DNA of 64,000 nucleotides from Clavibacter michiganensis (GCF_016907085.1 NZ_JAFBBJ010000001.1:3038001-3102000), one strand, 5' to 3'. Positions 35,614-47,010 are shown, counted from the first letter of the stretch. The notes: generated from the sequence alone by a model not told the origin. Numbers and translations are program-made.

Positions 35614-35638
35614 GGCCGCCCGGGTCGCCCGGGCGGCC
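35614..35638 (+). terminator. hairpin terminator of the hydroxyproline operon
   Basis: A perfect 11-bp GC stem (35614-35624 with 35628-35638) and a three-base loop, 11 bp after the stop of the aldehyde dehydrogenase gene. There is no T-tract. Confidence 0.75.
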
Positions 35639-35785
35639 CGCGGCTGAGGGTTCCCACAAGCCGCGACCGCCTGTCGCGGGAGCACGTTGGAGGCCCGCGA
35701 CGTGATTTTCGGCACCCGGGGGATCCGTGCATAGCGTGGCCGATGCCGGCAGGGACGCCGGTCCAGGCGACGGCACGGAGGATCC

Positions 35786-38044
35786 ATGGTCGACACGGCG
35801 GCACGAGGACGCACCACCCGCGGCACGAGGGGACGAGGCCCCGCCGCGGGTCCGCAGAGCGGCGCAGCCGACGAGGGCTCTCTCCACGAGGGCGCGCGCC
35901 GGGACGGCGCAGCCCCCGAGGGCGCGCTCCGCGAGGCGGGCGTCCCGGTCGCCGGCGACGTGGACGCCGAGGTCGCGCGCGATCTCGATCGCACCGACGG
36001 CGACGCGGGGACCGGCACCGGCCCCCGCGTCGACGTCGCGGGCCTGGGCAGCGTGCTCCTCGGCCGCTGGGCCGACGTCCGCCGCTCGTCCCGCGAGCTG
36101 ACCAGCCGCCCCGAGCTGCACCGCGTCGAGGGCCTCGACATGCACCAGCACCGGGCGCGCGTGCGCGAGCAGCTGAAGATCCTCGTCGAGCACGGCGGCG
36201 TGCACCGCGCCTACCCGGTGTCCGTCGGCGGGCTCGAGGACCACGGCGGCAACATCGCGGGCTTCGAGGAGCTCGTGGCCGCGGATCCGTCGCTCCAGAT
36301 CAAGGCCGGCGTGCAGTGGGGCCTGTTCGGCTCCGCGGTGATGCACCTCGGCACCGAGCGCCACCACCGCGAGCTGCTGCCGGGGATCATGACGCTCGCG
36401 ACGCCCGGCGCCTTCGCGATGACCGAGACCGGCCACGGATCCGACGTCGCGAGCATCGGCACGACCGCGACCTACGACCCCGAGACGGGCGAGTTCGACC
36501 TGCACACCCCGTTCCGCGCGGCGTGGAAGGACTACCTCGGGAACGCCGCGGTCGACGGCCGCGCGGCCACGGTGTTCGCGCAGCTCGTCACGCAGGGCGT
36601 GAACCACGGCGTGCACTGCTTCTACGTGCCGCTCCGCGACGAGACCGGCGCGTTCCTGCCCGGCGTCGGCGGCGAGGACGACGGCCTGAAGGGCGGTCTC
36701 AACGGGATCGACAACGGCCGCCTCCACTTCGACCACGTGCGCGTGCCGCGTGCGAACCTCCTCAACCGCTACGGCGACGTGGCCGAGGACGGCACCTACA
36801 CGTCCGAGATCTCGAGCCCCGGCCGCCGCTTCTTCACCATGCTCGGCACGCTCGTGCAGGGCCGCGTCTCGCTCGACGGCGCAGCGACCTCCGCCGCCAA
36901 GATCGCGCTGCAGATCGCGATCACCTACGGCAACCAGCGCCGCCAGTTCGTCGCGGGCGGCACCGACGAGGAGGTGCTGCTCGACTACCAGCGCCACCAG
37001 CGCCGGCTGATCCCGCGCATCGCGACGACCTACGCCGCGTCCTTCGCGCACGAGAAGCTGCTCGGCCAGTTCGACGCGGTGTTCTCCGGCAGGTCGGACA
37101 CCGACGCCGACCGGCAGGACCTCGAGACGCTGGCGGCCGCGTTCAAGCCGCTCAGCACGTGGCACGCGCTCGACACCATCCAGGAGGCGCGCGAGGCGTG
37201 CGGCGGCCAGGGCTTCCTCGCCGAGAACCGGCTCGTCGGGCTCCGCGCCGACCTCGACGTCTACGCGACCTTCGAGGGCGACAACACCGTCCTCCTGCAG
37301 CTCGTCGCCAAGCGCCTGCTCACCGACGTGAACAAGCGCTTCGCGAAGGCCGACTTCGGGGTGCTCGCGCGGTACGCCGTGGAGCAGGCCGCGGATCGCA
37401 CGCTGCGCTCGACCGGCCTGCGGACGCTCGGGCAGGCGCTCGCGGACCGCGGATCCACCGCCCGCTCGGTCGGCCAGCTCCGCGAGCCGGACACGCAGCG
37501 CGCGCTGCTGACGGGTCGCGTCGAGACGATGGTCGGCGAGATCGCGACCGCGCTCCGCGCCACCCGGAAGATGCCGCCCGCCGAGGCCGCGGCGCTCTTC
37601 AACCGGCACCAGCACGCGCTCATCGAGGCGGCCCGCGCGCACGCGCAGCTGCTGCAGTGGGAGGCGTTCACCGAGGCGCTGGATCCCGCGTCGGAGACGG
37701 GCCGGGCGATGGACGACGGCACCCGTCGCATCCTCACCTGGACCCGCGACCTGTTCGGCCTCCGCCTCATCGAGGAGGACCTGGCCTGGTTCCTGATCCA
37801 CGGCCGCCTCAGCGCGCCGCGCGCCCGCGCCGTGACGGCCTACATCGACCGGCTCGTCGCGCGCCTGCGCCCGCACGCGCAGGACCTCGTGGACGCGTTC
37901 GGCTACACGGCGGCGCACGTCCGCGCGCCCGTCGCCTCCGGCGAGGAGCGGGACCGCCAGGACGAGGCGCGCGCGTACCGCGACGCCCGCATCGCCGACG
38001 GCTCCGCCCCGCGCATGGAGAAGAGCGAGAAGAAGAAGGGGTAG
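35786..38044 (+). CDS. acyl-CoA oxidase/dehydrogenase family protein
   Basis: A 752-residue flavoenzyme related to peroxisomal-type acyl-CoA oxidases, which dehydrogenate acyl-CoA and pass electrons to oxygen. Family features: FAMTETGHGSDVASI near residue 212 (FAD and substrate loop), ACGGQGFLAENRL near residue 472 and FEGDNTVLLQLVAKRLL near residue 493. The C-terminal oxidase domain is present. The first 80 residues are a low-complexity Arg/Gly/Ala region that ordinary family members lack; an internal start is possible but none has a good ribosome site, whereas ATG 35786 follows GGAGG. The gene stands alone. It may serve fatty-acid turnover. Confidence 0.9.
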   Translation: MVDTAARGRTTRGTRGRGPAAGPQSGAADEGSLHEGARRDGAAPEGALREAGVPVAGDVDAEVARDLDRTDGDAGTGTGPRVDVAGLGSVLLGRWADVRRSSRELTSRPELHRVEGLDMHQHRARVREQLKILVEHGGVHRAYPVSVGGLEDHGGNIAGFEELVAADPSLQIKAGVQWGLFGSAVMHLGTERHHRELLPGIMTLATPGAFAMTETGHGSDVASIGTTATYDPETGEFDLHTPFRAAWKDYLGNAAVDGRAATVFAQLVTQGVNHGVHCFYVPLRDETGAFLPGVGGEDDGLKGGLNGIDNGRLHFDHVRVPRANLLNRYGDVAEDGTYTSEISSPGRRFFTMLGTLVQGRVSLDGAATSAAKIALQIAITYGNQRRQFVAGGTDEEVLLDYQRHQRRLIPRIATTYAASFAHEKLLGQFDAVFSGRSDTDADRQDLETLAAAFKPLSTWHALDTIQEAREACGGQGFLAENRLVGLRADLDVYATFEGDNTVLLQLVAKRLLTDVNKRFAKADFGVLARYAVEQAADRTLRSTGLRTLGQALADRGSTARSVGQLREPDTQRALLTGRVETMVGEIATALRATRKMPPAEAAALFNRHQHALIEAARAHAQLLQWEAFTEALDPASETGRAMDDGTRRILTWTRDLFGLRLIEEDLAWFLIHGRLSAPRARAVTAYIDRLVARLRPHAQDLVDAFGYTAAHVRAPVASGEERDRQDEARAYRDARIADGSAPRMEKSEKKKG

Positions 38045-38056
38045 GGCCGGGCGCGC

Positions 38057-38668
38057 CTAGCCGTGCAGCGCCTGGTCCGCCGGCCCCGTGCGCCACGACG
38101 CGAAGCGGGCCGTGAAGCCCGCGCGGGTGGGCGCGCAGCAGAAGGGGCCGGCGGTCACGGAGGCGTCGGGGTCCAGCGGCGCCACGCGCACGAGCCGCCA
38201 CGGCTCGTCGTCGACCCGCGCGCGCACCGTGAGGGCGTCGCCGGAGCGGCTCGCGCGGATCGTGACGAGGCGGCCGGACCAGCCCGGCACCGGGGCGAGC
38301 GACCAGTCGGAGACGCCGCGCGTGACGACCGCGCCGAGGCCGTCCTCGCCGTCGCTGCGCTCGACGCCCGCCTTGATCCACGTCTCCGCGTCGACCCGCA
38401 CGAAGACGCCGGCCTGGTCGAACTGCTCGGCCAGGTCGAGCGTGAACGCCACCTCCACGGCCGACCCCTGCGGCAGCGGCGCGACGAGGGCGTGCTCCGT
38501 GTCGTGCACGAAGCCGTAGGAGGTGATCCGCCAGGCGTCGCTGCCCTCGCGGGCGGTCACGTCCATGCCGCCGTCGTGGATCCGGACGGCCGCAGGCGGG
38601 GTGGTCCAGGTGCCCCGGATCCAGGGGACGTCGGCGAGGTCGTGGTCGGATGCGGGGGAGTCGCTCAT
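38057..38668 (-). CDS. DUF1349 family protein
   Basis: A 203-residue protein of the DUF1349 family, which has a concanavalin A-like beta-sandwich fold. Recognisable segments are TEHALVAPL, FDQAGVFVRVDAETWIKAGVE, WRLVRVAPL and AGPFCCAPTRAGF. There is no signal peptide. Family members are sometimes described as regulators of sugar metabolism, but no reaction is established. It converges with the acyl-CoA oxidase gene with a 12-bp gap, leaving no room for a separate terminator. Confidence 0.88.
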   Translation of the reverse strand: MSDSPASDHDLADVPWIRGTWTTPPAAVRIHDGGMDVTAREGSDAWRITSYGFVHDTEHALVAPLPQGSAVEVAFTLDLAEQFDQAGVFVRVDAETWIKAGVERSDGEDGLGAVVTRGVSDWSLAPVPGWSGRLVTIRASRSGDALTVRARVDDEPWRLVRVAPLDPDASVTAGPFCCAPTRAGFTARFASWRTGPADQALHG

Positions 38669-38694
38669 GCGACGAGGCTACGGCCGCGCGCCCG

Positions 38695-39486
38695 TCAGCG
38701 GTCGACGGGCTGCGGGTCGCCCAGGAACGGCACGATCGCCTCGGCCCAGTGCGCGTGCATCACGCGGTAGGAGAAGCGGTCGCGGACGTGCAGGCGCGTG
38801 CCGGAGATGTCGGGGTAGGGCGCGTGGATCACGCCGCGCTCCGGGTCGTCGAGCAGCGTCGTCGCGCGGTTGAGCCGGGACACCTGGGCCTGCAGGAGCT
38901 TCCGGGCGATCATCGGGATCGGCTGGAACTTGTCCATGGGCGGGATGCCCGTGACGACGATGCGGCAGCCGTCGCCCGCCTGCGCGCGGATGGTGGCGAC
39001 GATGCCGGTCAGCCGCTCGGTCCACTCCTCGACCGACGTCGCGACGAGCACGTCGGGGATGCCGAGCGCGACCACCGCGAGGTCGAGGGGCGCCGCGGCG
39101 CGGTCGGCGAGGGCGGCGGCGGCCTTGCGCACGGTCATGTCGTACGCCGCGATGCTCTCCCACTCCATGCCGCGGCCCGTCACCGCCGTGCGACGGGAGG
39201 CGACCTGCGCGGGCATCGCCATCCCGGCGAGGAGCACGCCGTACCCGGCGACGCCGATGTCGCCGATGAACAGGACGCGTTCGGGATCCGGACCCGTGAC
39301 GGCGGAGACGCCGTCGTGCTGCGGGAAGATCCCCGCCTCCATCTCGCGCATGTAGAGGTGCAGGTGCAGGCGCAGCGTGGGCCGCGCCACGGCGGCCACG
39401 GCACCGTGGGCGAGGGGCACCAGCGGCTGCAGCACCGCGCGGGGGACGGTCCCCGGCGACGGTCGCCTCACGGGCAGGGCGGGCAA
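38695..39486 (-). CDS. SGNH/GDSL-hydrolase-like protein lacking the canonical Ser
   Basis: A 263-residue protein with an SGNH-hydrolase layout. Block I reads VLFIGDIGVAGYG, so the GDS nucleophile motif is GDI. Block III (GxND) reads LGIPD, and block V retains Asp and His-like positions in RVMHAHW. The usual Ser and Asn are therefore missing, suggesting loss of hydrolase activity or a changed mechanism. I place the start at TTG 39486 because GAGGA lies just upstream; a GTG at 39471 is an alternative. No signal peptide is evident. The gene lies 26 bp upstream of, and probably in transcript with, the DUF1349 gene. Confidence 0.7.
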   Translation of the reverse strand: MPALPVRRPSPGTVPRAVLQPLVPLAHGAVAAVARPTLRLHLHLYMREMEAGIFPQHDGVSAVTGPDPERVLFIGDIGVAGYGVLLAGMAMPAQVASRRTAVTGRGMEWESIAAYDMTVRKAAAALADRAAAPLDLAVVALGIPDVLVATSVEEWTERLTGIVATIRAQAGDGCRIVVTGIPPMDKFQPIPMIARKLLQAQVSRLNRATTLLDDPERGVIHAPYPDISGTRLHVRDRFSYRVMHAHWAEAIVPFLGDPQPVDR

Positions 39487-39591
39487 TGGGTCCTCGTCTC
39501 CGGGTGGGATGCGTGCGGCTCCCTGGAAGGCTACGCGGCGGAGGCCGGTGCGCCGACCCCCGTCCGGGGGTGCGGCGCCCGCGGGCGCCCG

Positions 39592-39597
39592 TAGGCT
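39592..39597 (+). promoter_or_regulatory. -10 box TAGGCT of a leaderless pip transcript
   Basis: TAGGCT ends six bases before the ATG of the prolyl iminopeptidase and no ribosome site intervenes, the same leaderless spacing seen at recQ. Confidence 0.55.
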
Positions 39598-39603
39598 CGT
39601 CGC

Positions 39604-40572
39604 ATGCAGAGCCTCTTCCCCGAGATCGACCCGCACGACACCGGCATGCTCGACGTGGGGGACGGGCAGCTCCTCTACTGGGAGGTGTCGGGGAACCCGG
39701 ACGGCATCCCCGTCGTGTTCCTGCACGGCGGGCCCGGCGGCGGCACCAGCCCGACGCACCGGCGCCTGTTCGACCCGGCCCGCTACCGCATCGTGCTCGT
39801 CGACCAGCGCGGCTGCGGCCGGAGCACGCCGCACGTCTCCACCCCCGAGGCGGATCTCTCCGTCAACACCACGTGGCACCTCGTGGCCGACCTCGAGCTG
39901 CTGCGCGAGCACCTGGGGCTGGAGCGCTGGCTCGTGTTCGGCGGATCCTGGGGCTCGACCCTCGCGCTCGCCTACGCCGAGACGCACCCGGCCCGCGTCA
40001 CCGGCCTCATCCTCCGCGGCATCTTCACGCTGCGCGCGACGGAGCTCGACTGGTTCTACGAGGGCTCCGCCGGCATGGTCTACCCCGACGGCTGGGAGGC
40101 GTTCACGGCGCCCGTGCCCGGGGTGGAGCGCGGCGGGATCATCGCGGCGTACGCGGCCCTGCTCGCGGATCCCGACCCCGCGGTGCACGGCCCGGCCGCG
40201 GTCGCCTGGTCCACCTGGGAGGCCTCGGGCATCACCCTGCTGCCGAAGCCCAACGTGGTCGCGCGGTTCGCCGAGCCGGCCTACGCGCTCGCCTTCGCCC
40301 GCATCGAGAACCACTACTTCATGCACGGCGGCTGGATGGAGGACGGCCAGCTGATCCGCGACGCGCACCTCATCCGCGACATCCCCACGGAGATCGTGCA
40401 GGGCCGCTACGACATGTGCACGCCGGCCGTCACCGCGTGGGACCTGCATCGGGCGCTGCCCGAGGCGCGCTTCACGATGGTGCCGGACGCCGGGCACGCG
40501 TTCGACGAGCCGGGGATCCTCGACGCGCTGATCCAGGCGACCGAGCGCGCGGCCGACCGCCTGGCGCGCTGA
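39604..40572 (+). CDS. pip: prolyl aminopeptidase (proline iminopeptidase)
   Basis: A 322-residue cytoplasmic S33 peptidase of standard length. Oxyanion motif HGGPGGGTSP is near residue 42 and the strand motif is VDQRGCGRSTPH. The nucleophile Ser115 is in GGSWGS, Asp is in GRYDMCTP and His in DAGHAFDEP. It hydrolyses N-terminal proline from peptides. It is clearly distinct from the operon-encoded S33 enzyme at 25381 and looks like the housekeeping version. It is expressed alone from a leaderless promoter and converges with the cytidylyltransferase gene. Confidence 0.94.
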   Translation: MQSLFPEIDPHDTGMLDVGDGQLLYWEVSGNPDGIPVVFLHGGPGGGTSPTHRRLFDPARYRIVLVDQRGCGRSTPHVSTPEADLSVNTTWHLVADLELLREHLGLERWLVFGGSWGSTLALAYAETHPARVTGLILRGIFTLRATELDWFYEGSAGMVYPDGWEAFTAPVPGVERGGIIAAYAALLADPDPAVHGPAAVAWSTWEASGITLLPKPNVVARFAEPAYALAFARIENHYFMHGGWMEDGQLIRDAHLIRDIPTEIVQGRYDMCTPAVTAWDLHRALPEARFTMVPDAGHAFDEPGILDALIQATERAADRLAR

Positions 40573-40584
40573 CCTCCCGGCGGC

Positions 40585-41082
40585 CTAGCGGCCGACCAGC
40601 GCGGGGGAGCCGTGCGCGGCCGGCTGCGCGAGCGTCGCCGCGGGGGCCGCGGCCGGTGCGCCGACACCGCTGAGGATGTCGAGCGCGCGCCGCAGCCGCG
40701 TGCTGGAGGTGTGCATCGTGTACGGGAAGTACACGACCTCCACGCCGACGGCCGCGAACTCGGCCTCCAGGCGCTCGCCCTTCGGGGTGCCGCGCCAGTC
40801 GTCGCCCTTGAAGAAGACGTCGAAGCCGACCTCGCGCCACGTGTCGACCTTGTCCGGCAGCGTCTCCGCGCGGGCCTGGTCGACGTAGCTGATGTGGCTC
40901 ACGATCTCCAGGCGCTCGGCGAGGGGCACCACGGGCGTGATGCCCTTGTTGAGCTCGAGCATCTCGTCGGAGACGACGCCCGCGATGAGGAAGTCGCACC
41001 GGCTCTTGGCGTGCTTGAGGATGTTGAGGTGTCCGACGTGGAAGAGGTCGAAGGCACCGGCGGCGTAGCCGATTCGGGTCAT
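40585..41082 (-). CDS. cytidylyltransferase, glycerol-3-phosphate/TagD type
   Basis: A 165-residue nucleotidyltransferase of the TagD/CCT family. The nucleotide-binding motif is FDLFHVGHLN (HxGH) and the C-terminal signature is HTSSTRLRRAL (ISSTxxR-like). Such enzymes make CDP-glycerol, CDP-ethanolamine or similar CDP-alcohols from CTP. The last 30 residues are an Ala/Pro-rich tail. The gene is divergent from the exopolysaccharide/surface region, where a CDP-alcohol phosphotransferase (50115-50927) could use its product. Alcohol specificity cannot be read from the sequence. Confidence 0.88.
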   Translation of the reverse strand: MTRIGYAAGAFDLFHVGHLNILKHAKSRCDFLIAGVVSDEMLELNKGITPVVPLAERLEIVSHISYVDQARAETLPDKVDTWREVGFDVFFKGDDWRGTPKGERLEAEFAAVGVEVVYFPYTMHTSSTRLRRALDILSGVGAPAAAPAATLAQPAAHGSPALVGR

Positions 41083-41357
41083 GGCACACGTGTCTCGGGT
41101 CGTCCGCGTCCGGGCGCGGGGACGCGCGGAAGCGGGATCGGGTGCAGCCCGGTGCGGGTACGCCGGGCGAGGTCCTCCTCGTCCGGCGACGCGGGTACGT
41201 CGGCCGCCCTGGGTGGGGGCGGCGGGGCGGGTGGACCTCCGGCGATCTTACGGGCGACCCGGCTCGCCGCGGAAGCGGGATACCCGAACGGGGGGCATCC
41301 CGCTGGATCCGGGGGCGAGCCCCCGTCCCGGCGGCCATGACCTCCTTTCGGGGGGCA

Positions 41358-41370
41358 CAACAGGCTGTTG
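41358..41370. promoter_or_regulatory. perfect dyad CAACAGGCTGTTG
   Basis: A 13-bp perfect inverted repeat (six-base arms around a G), located just upstream of a -10-like TACATT and about 86 bp before the first beta-helix gene. It is a plausible operator; the regulator is unknown. Confidence 0.45.
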
Positions 41371-41390
41371 CTGGGTTACATTCAACGAAC

Positions 41391-41411
41391 CCCACCTGTC
41401 TGGTGGGTTTT
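41391..41411 (+). terminator. hairpin followed by TTTT in the leader of the first beta-helix gene
   Basis: A six-bp stem CCCACC/GGTGGG with a five-base loop, directly followed by four T, 45 bp before the start codon. If transcription starts near 41388, it would sit at the very 5' end and could act as an attenuator or as a stabilising hairpin. Confidence 0.4.
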
Positions 41412-41455
41412 CATCAGCCTGTCTGACGGACCGATCCGAGCGAGGACCCGCCCGC

Positions 41456-44080
41456 ATGCGCCACCGCACCCCATCCACCCGATCGATCCCCACGCGGACC
41501 GCGAAGCACGCCACACCCGCGTCCCGCCCCCGCCCCGCCCGCCACCTCGTCGCGCTCGCCGTCGCCGTCGGCCTCGCGGTCCCCGCCGCGCTCGTCGCCC
41601 CGCAGACCGCGGGCGCCGCGACGGGGCAGGACCTCACCGCGGGAACCCCCGTCTTCTCCGACTCCTTCACCCGCAGCGCGACCGGCGGCTGGGGCGCCGC
41701 CGCCGGCACCGCCGCGTACTCCTACGACGGCGTCTCCGCGTTCCGCGCCAACGGCGGGCAGGGCGTCATCGACCTCTCCCGGGCCGGCACCGCCGCGTCC
41801 GCCGCCGTGCCGGTCGCCGCCCCCGTCGACAGCGAGACCACCGTGCGCGTGCTGATCCCCCGCGTCCCCGCGCAGGGCAACGGCGTGTACGCGGGCGTCC
41901 AGCAGCGCGTGACCGGCTCCTCCTACTACCAGTCGAGCGTGCGGGTCGACAGCGCGGGCGACGCGCGGCTCTCGGTCGTGCGCGTCACCGGGTCCACCGC
42001 GGCGCAGGCCACCGTGGTCGGCGACACCGTCGTGGCCCGGGGCGTCGTGCCCGGCCGCGTGGTGAACATCCAGTCGCGCGTCTCCGGCTCCTCCGCGGTC
42101 GCCATCGACGCGCGCGCGTGGGTCGACGGCCAGGCCGTCCCCGGCTGGCAGGCCGCCGCCGTGGACACGAGCGCCGACCGCCTCGCCTCGGGCACGGGCA
42201 CGCGCCTGTGGTCGTACCTCTCGAAGTCCTCCGGGCCGCAGGCCATCGCGTTCGACGACGTGGCGGTCCGGCCGCTGACGACGCCGGCCGCGGCACCCGC
42301 GCCGACGCCGGCCCCGACGACGCCGGCGCCCGCCCCGGCCCCCGCGCCCGGCACCGGATCGGGCACCGGCTCCTCCGACGCCGAGCAGGGCGTCTCCCTC
42401 GGCGACGCGCGCACGGGCGCGGGCTCCGCGCCCGTCGGATCCACCTCCTACGGCGTCCCCTCCGACGCGGTGTTCGTCGCGCCGACCGGCTCGAACGGCG
42501 GATCCGGCTCGAAGTCGTCCCCGTACGCCACCATCCAGAAGGCCGTCGACGCCGCCCCCGCCGGGCGCACCGTCGTCGTCCGCGCGGGCAGCTACCACGA
42601 GTCGGTGGTGATGCCGCAGGGCAAGGCCCTCACGCTGCAGTCGTACCCGGGCGAGAAGGTCTGGCTCGACGGCAGCCGGCAGGTCTCCTCCTGGACGGCC
42701 TCCGGATCCGCCCGCTACGCCAGCGGCTGGACCGTCGCGTTCGACGCGAGCCCCACCTACACGCGCGGCAAGCCCGACGGCACCGCGACCGGCTGGCAGT
42801 TCGTGAACCCCGCGTACCCGATGGCCGCGCACCCCGACCAGGTCTGGATCGGGCAGCAGGCGCAGAAGCAGGTCGCGTCGCGCGACCGGGTCGTCGCCGG
42901 CACGTTCTTCGTCGACACCGCGGCGGACCGCCTCTACCTCGGATCCGACCCGGGCAGCCAGACCGTGCGCTCGAGCGACCTCGTGCAGGCGCTCAGCGTC
43001 CGCGGCGACGGCAGCACGGTGCGCGGCATCGGGATCCGCCGCTACGCGCCCTCCGTGCCGGACCTCGGCGCGGTCGTCGTGCAGGCCAGGAACGTCACGG
43101 TCGAGAACCTCGTGATCACCGACAACGCCACGACGGGCATCTCCATCACGGCGACCGGCGCCAAGGCGACCGCGCTCACCGTCGCCCGGAACGGCATGCT
43201 CGGGATGCACGCGAACTACGCCGACGGGCTGCGCGCCTCGCGCGTGCTGGTGGCCGACAACAACACGGAGCGCTTCAACCGGGCGCCCGTGTCCGGCGGG
43301 TTCAAGATCACCCGCAGCCGCGACGTGGACGTGAAGGACAGCGCGATCCTCCGCAACGCCGGCAACGGCCTGTGGTTCGACGAGTCGGTCTACGACGCGA
43401 ACGTCTCGGGCAACGACGTGATGGACAACTCCGGATCGGGCGTCGCCTTCGAGCTCTCCGCGACCATCGCGATCGTGGACAACGTGGTGGCCCGCAACGG
43501 CGAGGAGGGCGTCTGGATCGACGACACCGGCCACGTGGACATCTGGAACAACACGTTCGTCGCCAACGACCGCAACATCGACATCTCGCAGGGCACGCGC
43601 CGCGCGTCGAACCTCTCGACGCCCGGCCACGACCCGCGCCAGAAGCTGCCGGACCCCACCGTGACGTGGGTGGTGACCGACATCGACATCGCGAACAACG
43701 TGATGCAGGGATCCACCGGCAACGCGCTGCTAGCCGTCGAGGACCACTCGCACCAGCGCTCGGCCGGCCAGATGGGCATCACGACCTCCGGCAACGTGTA
43801 CCAGCGGGACGCCGCGAACCGCCCCGGCTGGGCCGTGATCTGGTCCCGCGGCGCCGGGGACCCGGCCGTGTACGGATCCGTGCAGGCGTTCAGCGCCGCG
43901 ACCGGCAACGACCGCACCTCGCTCGCGATCGACGGGCGCCCCGTCGTGGGCTCGGGCTTCCGGCTGACCGACGAGGTGCGCCGCGTCGAGACCCAGGTGG
44001 CCGTGCCGCTCATCGGCGCGGTCGCGGGTCTCATCGGCTGGCTGACCGGAGCGCGCGAGCTCGGGGCCGACGTGGGCTGA
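41456..44080 (+). CDS. secreted right-handed beta-helix protein (copy 1)
   Basis: An 874-residue exported protein. The signal peptide ends at TAGA-AT near residue 54. Residues about 66-280 form a beta-sandwich-like module (DSFTRS, GWG, YYQSSVRV, DDVAVRPL) shared with two other proteins of the window. A Pro/Ala/Thr linker follows (about 281-310). The rest (about 335-820) is a parallel beta-helix with DUF1565-like entry motif SPYATIQKAVDAA and repeated Asn-rich PbH1 turns (VENLVITDNATTGIS, VAGNxV-type). The C-terminus is hydrophobic. Similar proteins include polysaccharide lyases, depolymerases and C5-epimerases; the position beside exopolysaccharide genes suggests a polymer-acting role, but no catalytic residues can be assigned. 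A tandem paralogue follows. Confidence 0.85.
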   Translation: MRHRTPSTRSIPTRTAKHATPASRPRPARHLVALAVAVGLAVPAALVAPQTAGAATGQDLTAGTPVFSDSFTRSATGGWGAAAGTAAYSYDGVSAFRANGGQGVIDLSRAGTAASAAVPVAAPVDSETTVRVLIPRVPAQGNGVYAGVQQRVTGSSYYQSSVRVDSAGDARLSVVRVTGSTAAQATVVGDTVVARGVVPGRVVNIQSRVSGSSAVAIDARAWVDGQAVPGWQAAAVDTSADRLASGTGTRLWSYLSKSSGPQAIAFDDVAVRPLTTPAAAPAPTPAPTTPAPAPAPAPGTGSGTGSSDAEQGVSLGDARTGAGSAPVGSTSYGVPSDAVFVAPTGSNGGSGSKSSPYATIQKAVDAAPAGRTVVVRAGSYHESVVMPQGKALTLQSYPGEKVWLDGSRQVSSWTASGSARYASGWTVAFDASPTYTRGKPDGTATGWQFVNPAYPMAAHPDQVWIGQQAQKQVASRDRVVAGTFFVDTAADRLYLGSDPGSQTVRSSDLVQALSVRGDGSTVRGIGIRRYAPSVPDLGAVVVQARNVTVENLVITDNATTGISITATGAKATALTVARNGMLGMHANYADGLRASRVLVADNNTERFNRAPVSGGFKITRSRDVDVKDSAILRNAGNGLWFDESVYDANVSGNDVMDNSGSGVAFELSATIAIVDNVVARNGEEGVWIDDTGHVDIWNNTFVANDRNIDISQGTRRASNLSTPGHDPRQKLPDPTVTWVVTDIDIANNVMQGSTGNALLAVEDHSHQRSAGQMGITTSGNVYQRDAANRPGWAVIWSRGAGDPAVYGSVQAFSAATGNDRTSLAIDGRPVVGSGFRLTDEVRRVETQVAVPLIGAVAGLIGWLTGARELGADVG

Positions 44081-44092
44081 TCCCGCGCGCGT

Positions 44093-44134
44093 GACAGGAC
44101 GGGCCGATCCCCTCGGGTGTCGGCCCGTCCTGTC
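44093..44134 (+). terminator. strong hairpin terminator after beta-helix copy 1
   Basis: A perfect 15-bp stem (44093-44107 with 44120-44134) and a 12-base loop, 12 bp after the stop codon. It separates the two paralogues into different transcripts. Confidence 0.82.
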
Positions 44135-44401
44135 GTGCGCGGCCCGGTCGTCCCCGTGCCCGGGTGGTCGCCCCCGCGCCCCCGCAGTGGTCGTCCCCGC
44201 GCCCCCGGGCGCGGGCGCCGGTGGTCGGGGCGCGGGCGCCAGGGCGGGAACCAGTGCGCCGGGCGGGCGGATGAGTACGACTACTGGCCGCCGCGAGCTG
44301 ACCGGCGGGCGGCCGGGACGGAGCCTGGGATGGCACCACGAGCCCGTCCCCGGACGGGCATCCACCGCCATCCGCCGTCGCGCTCACGCAAGGACCGTCC
44401 C
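44135..44401. other. intergenic region before beta-helix copy 2
   Basis: About 270 bp without a gene. The first half consists of repetitive GC-rich words (variants of GGTCGCCCCCGCGCCCCCG), and the second half holds the presumed promoter, which I cannot locate with confidence. An AAGGA ribosome site precedes the ATG at 44402. Confidence 0.45.
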
Positions 44402-46993
<2,592 letters not shown>

Positions 46994-47010
46994 GCGCGGA
47001 CGGACGGGGG

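Larger units (their letters stand above)
41083..41455. other. divergent intergenic region between the cytidylyltransferase and the first beta-helix gene
   Basis: About 370 bp with no credible gene. The left part is very GC-rich; from about 41340 the composition becomes less GC-rich and contains a perfect dyad (41358-41370), a -10-like TACATT (41377-41382) and a hairpin with a T-run (41391-41411). CCTGTCTG occurs twice (41395-41402 and 41418-41425). The pattern suggests a regulated promoter and structured leader for the beta-helix gene. Confidence 0.5.
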
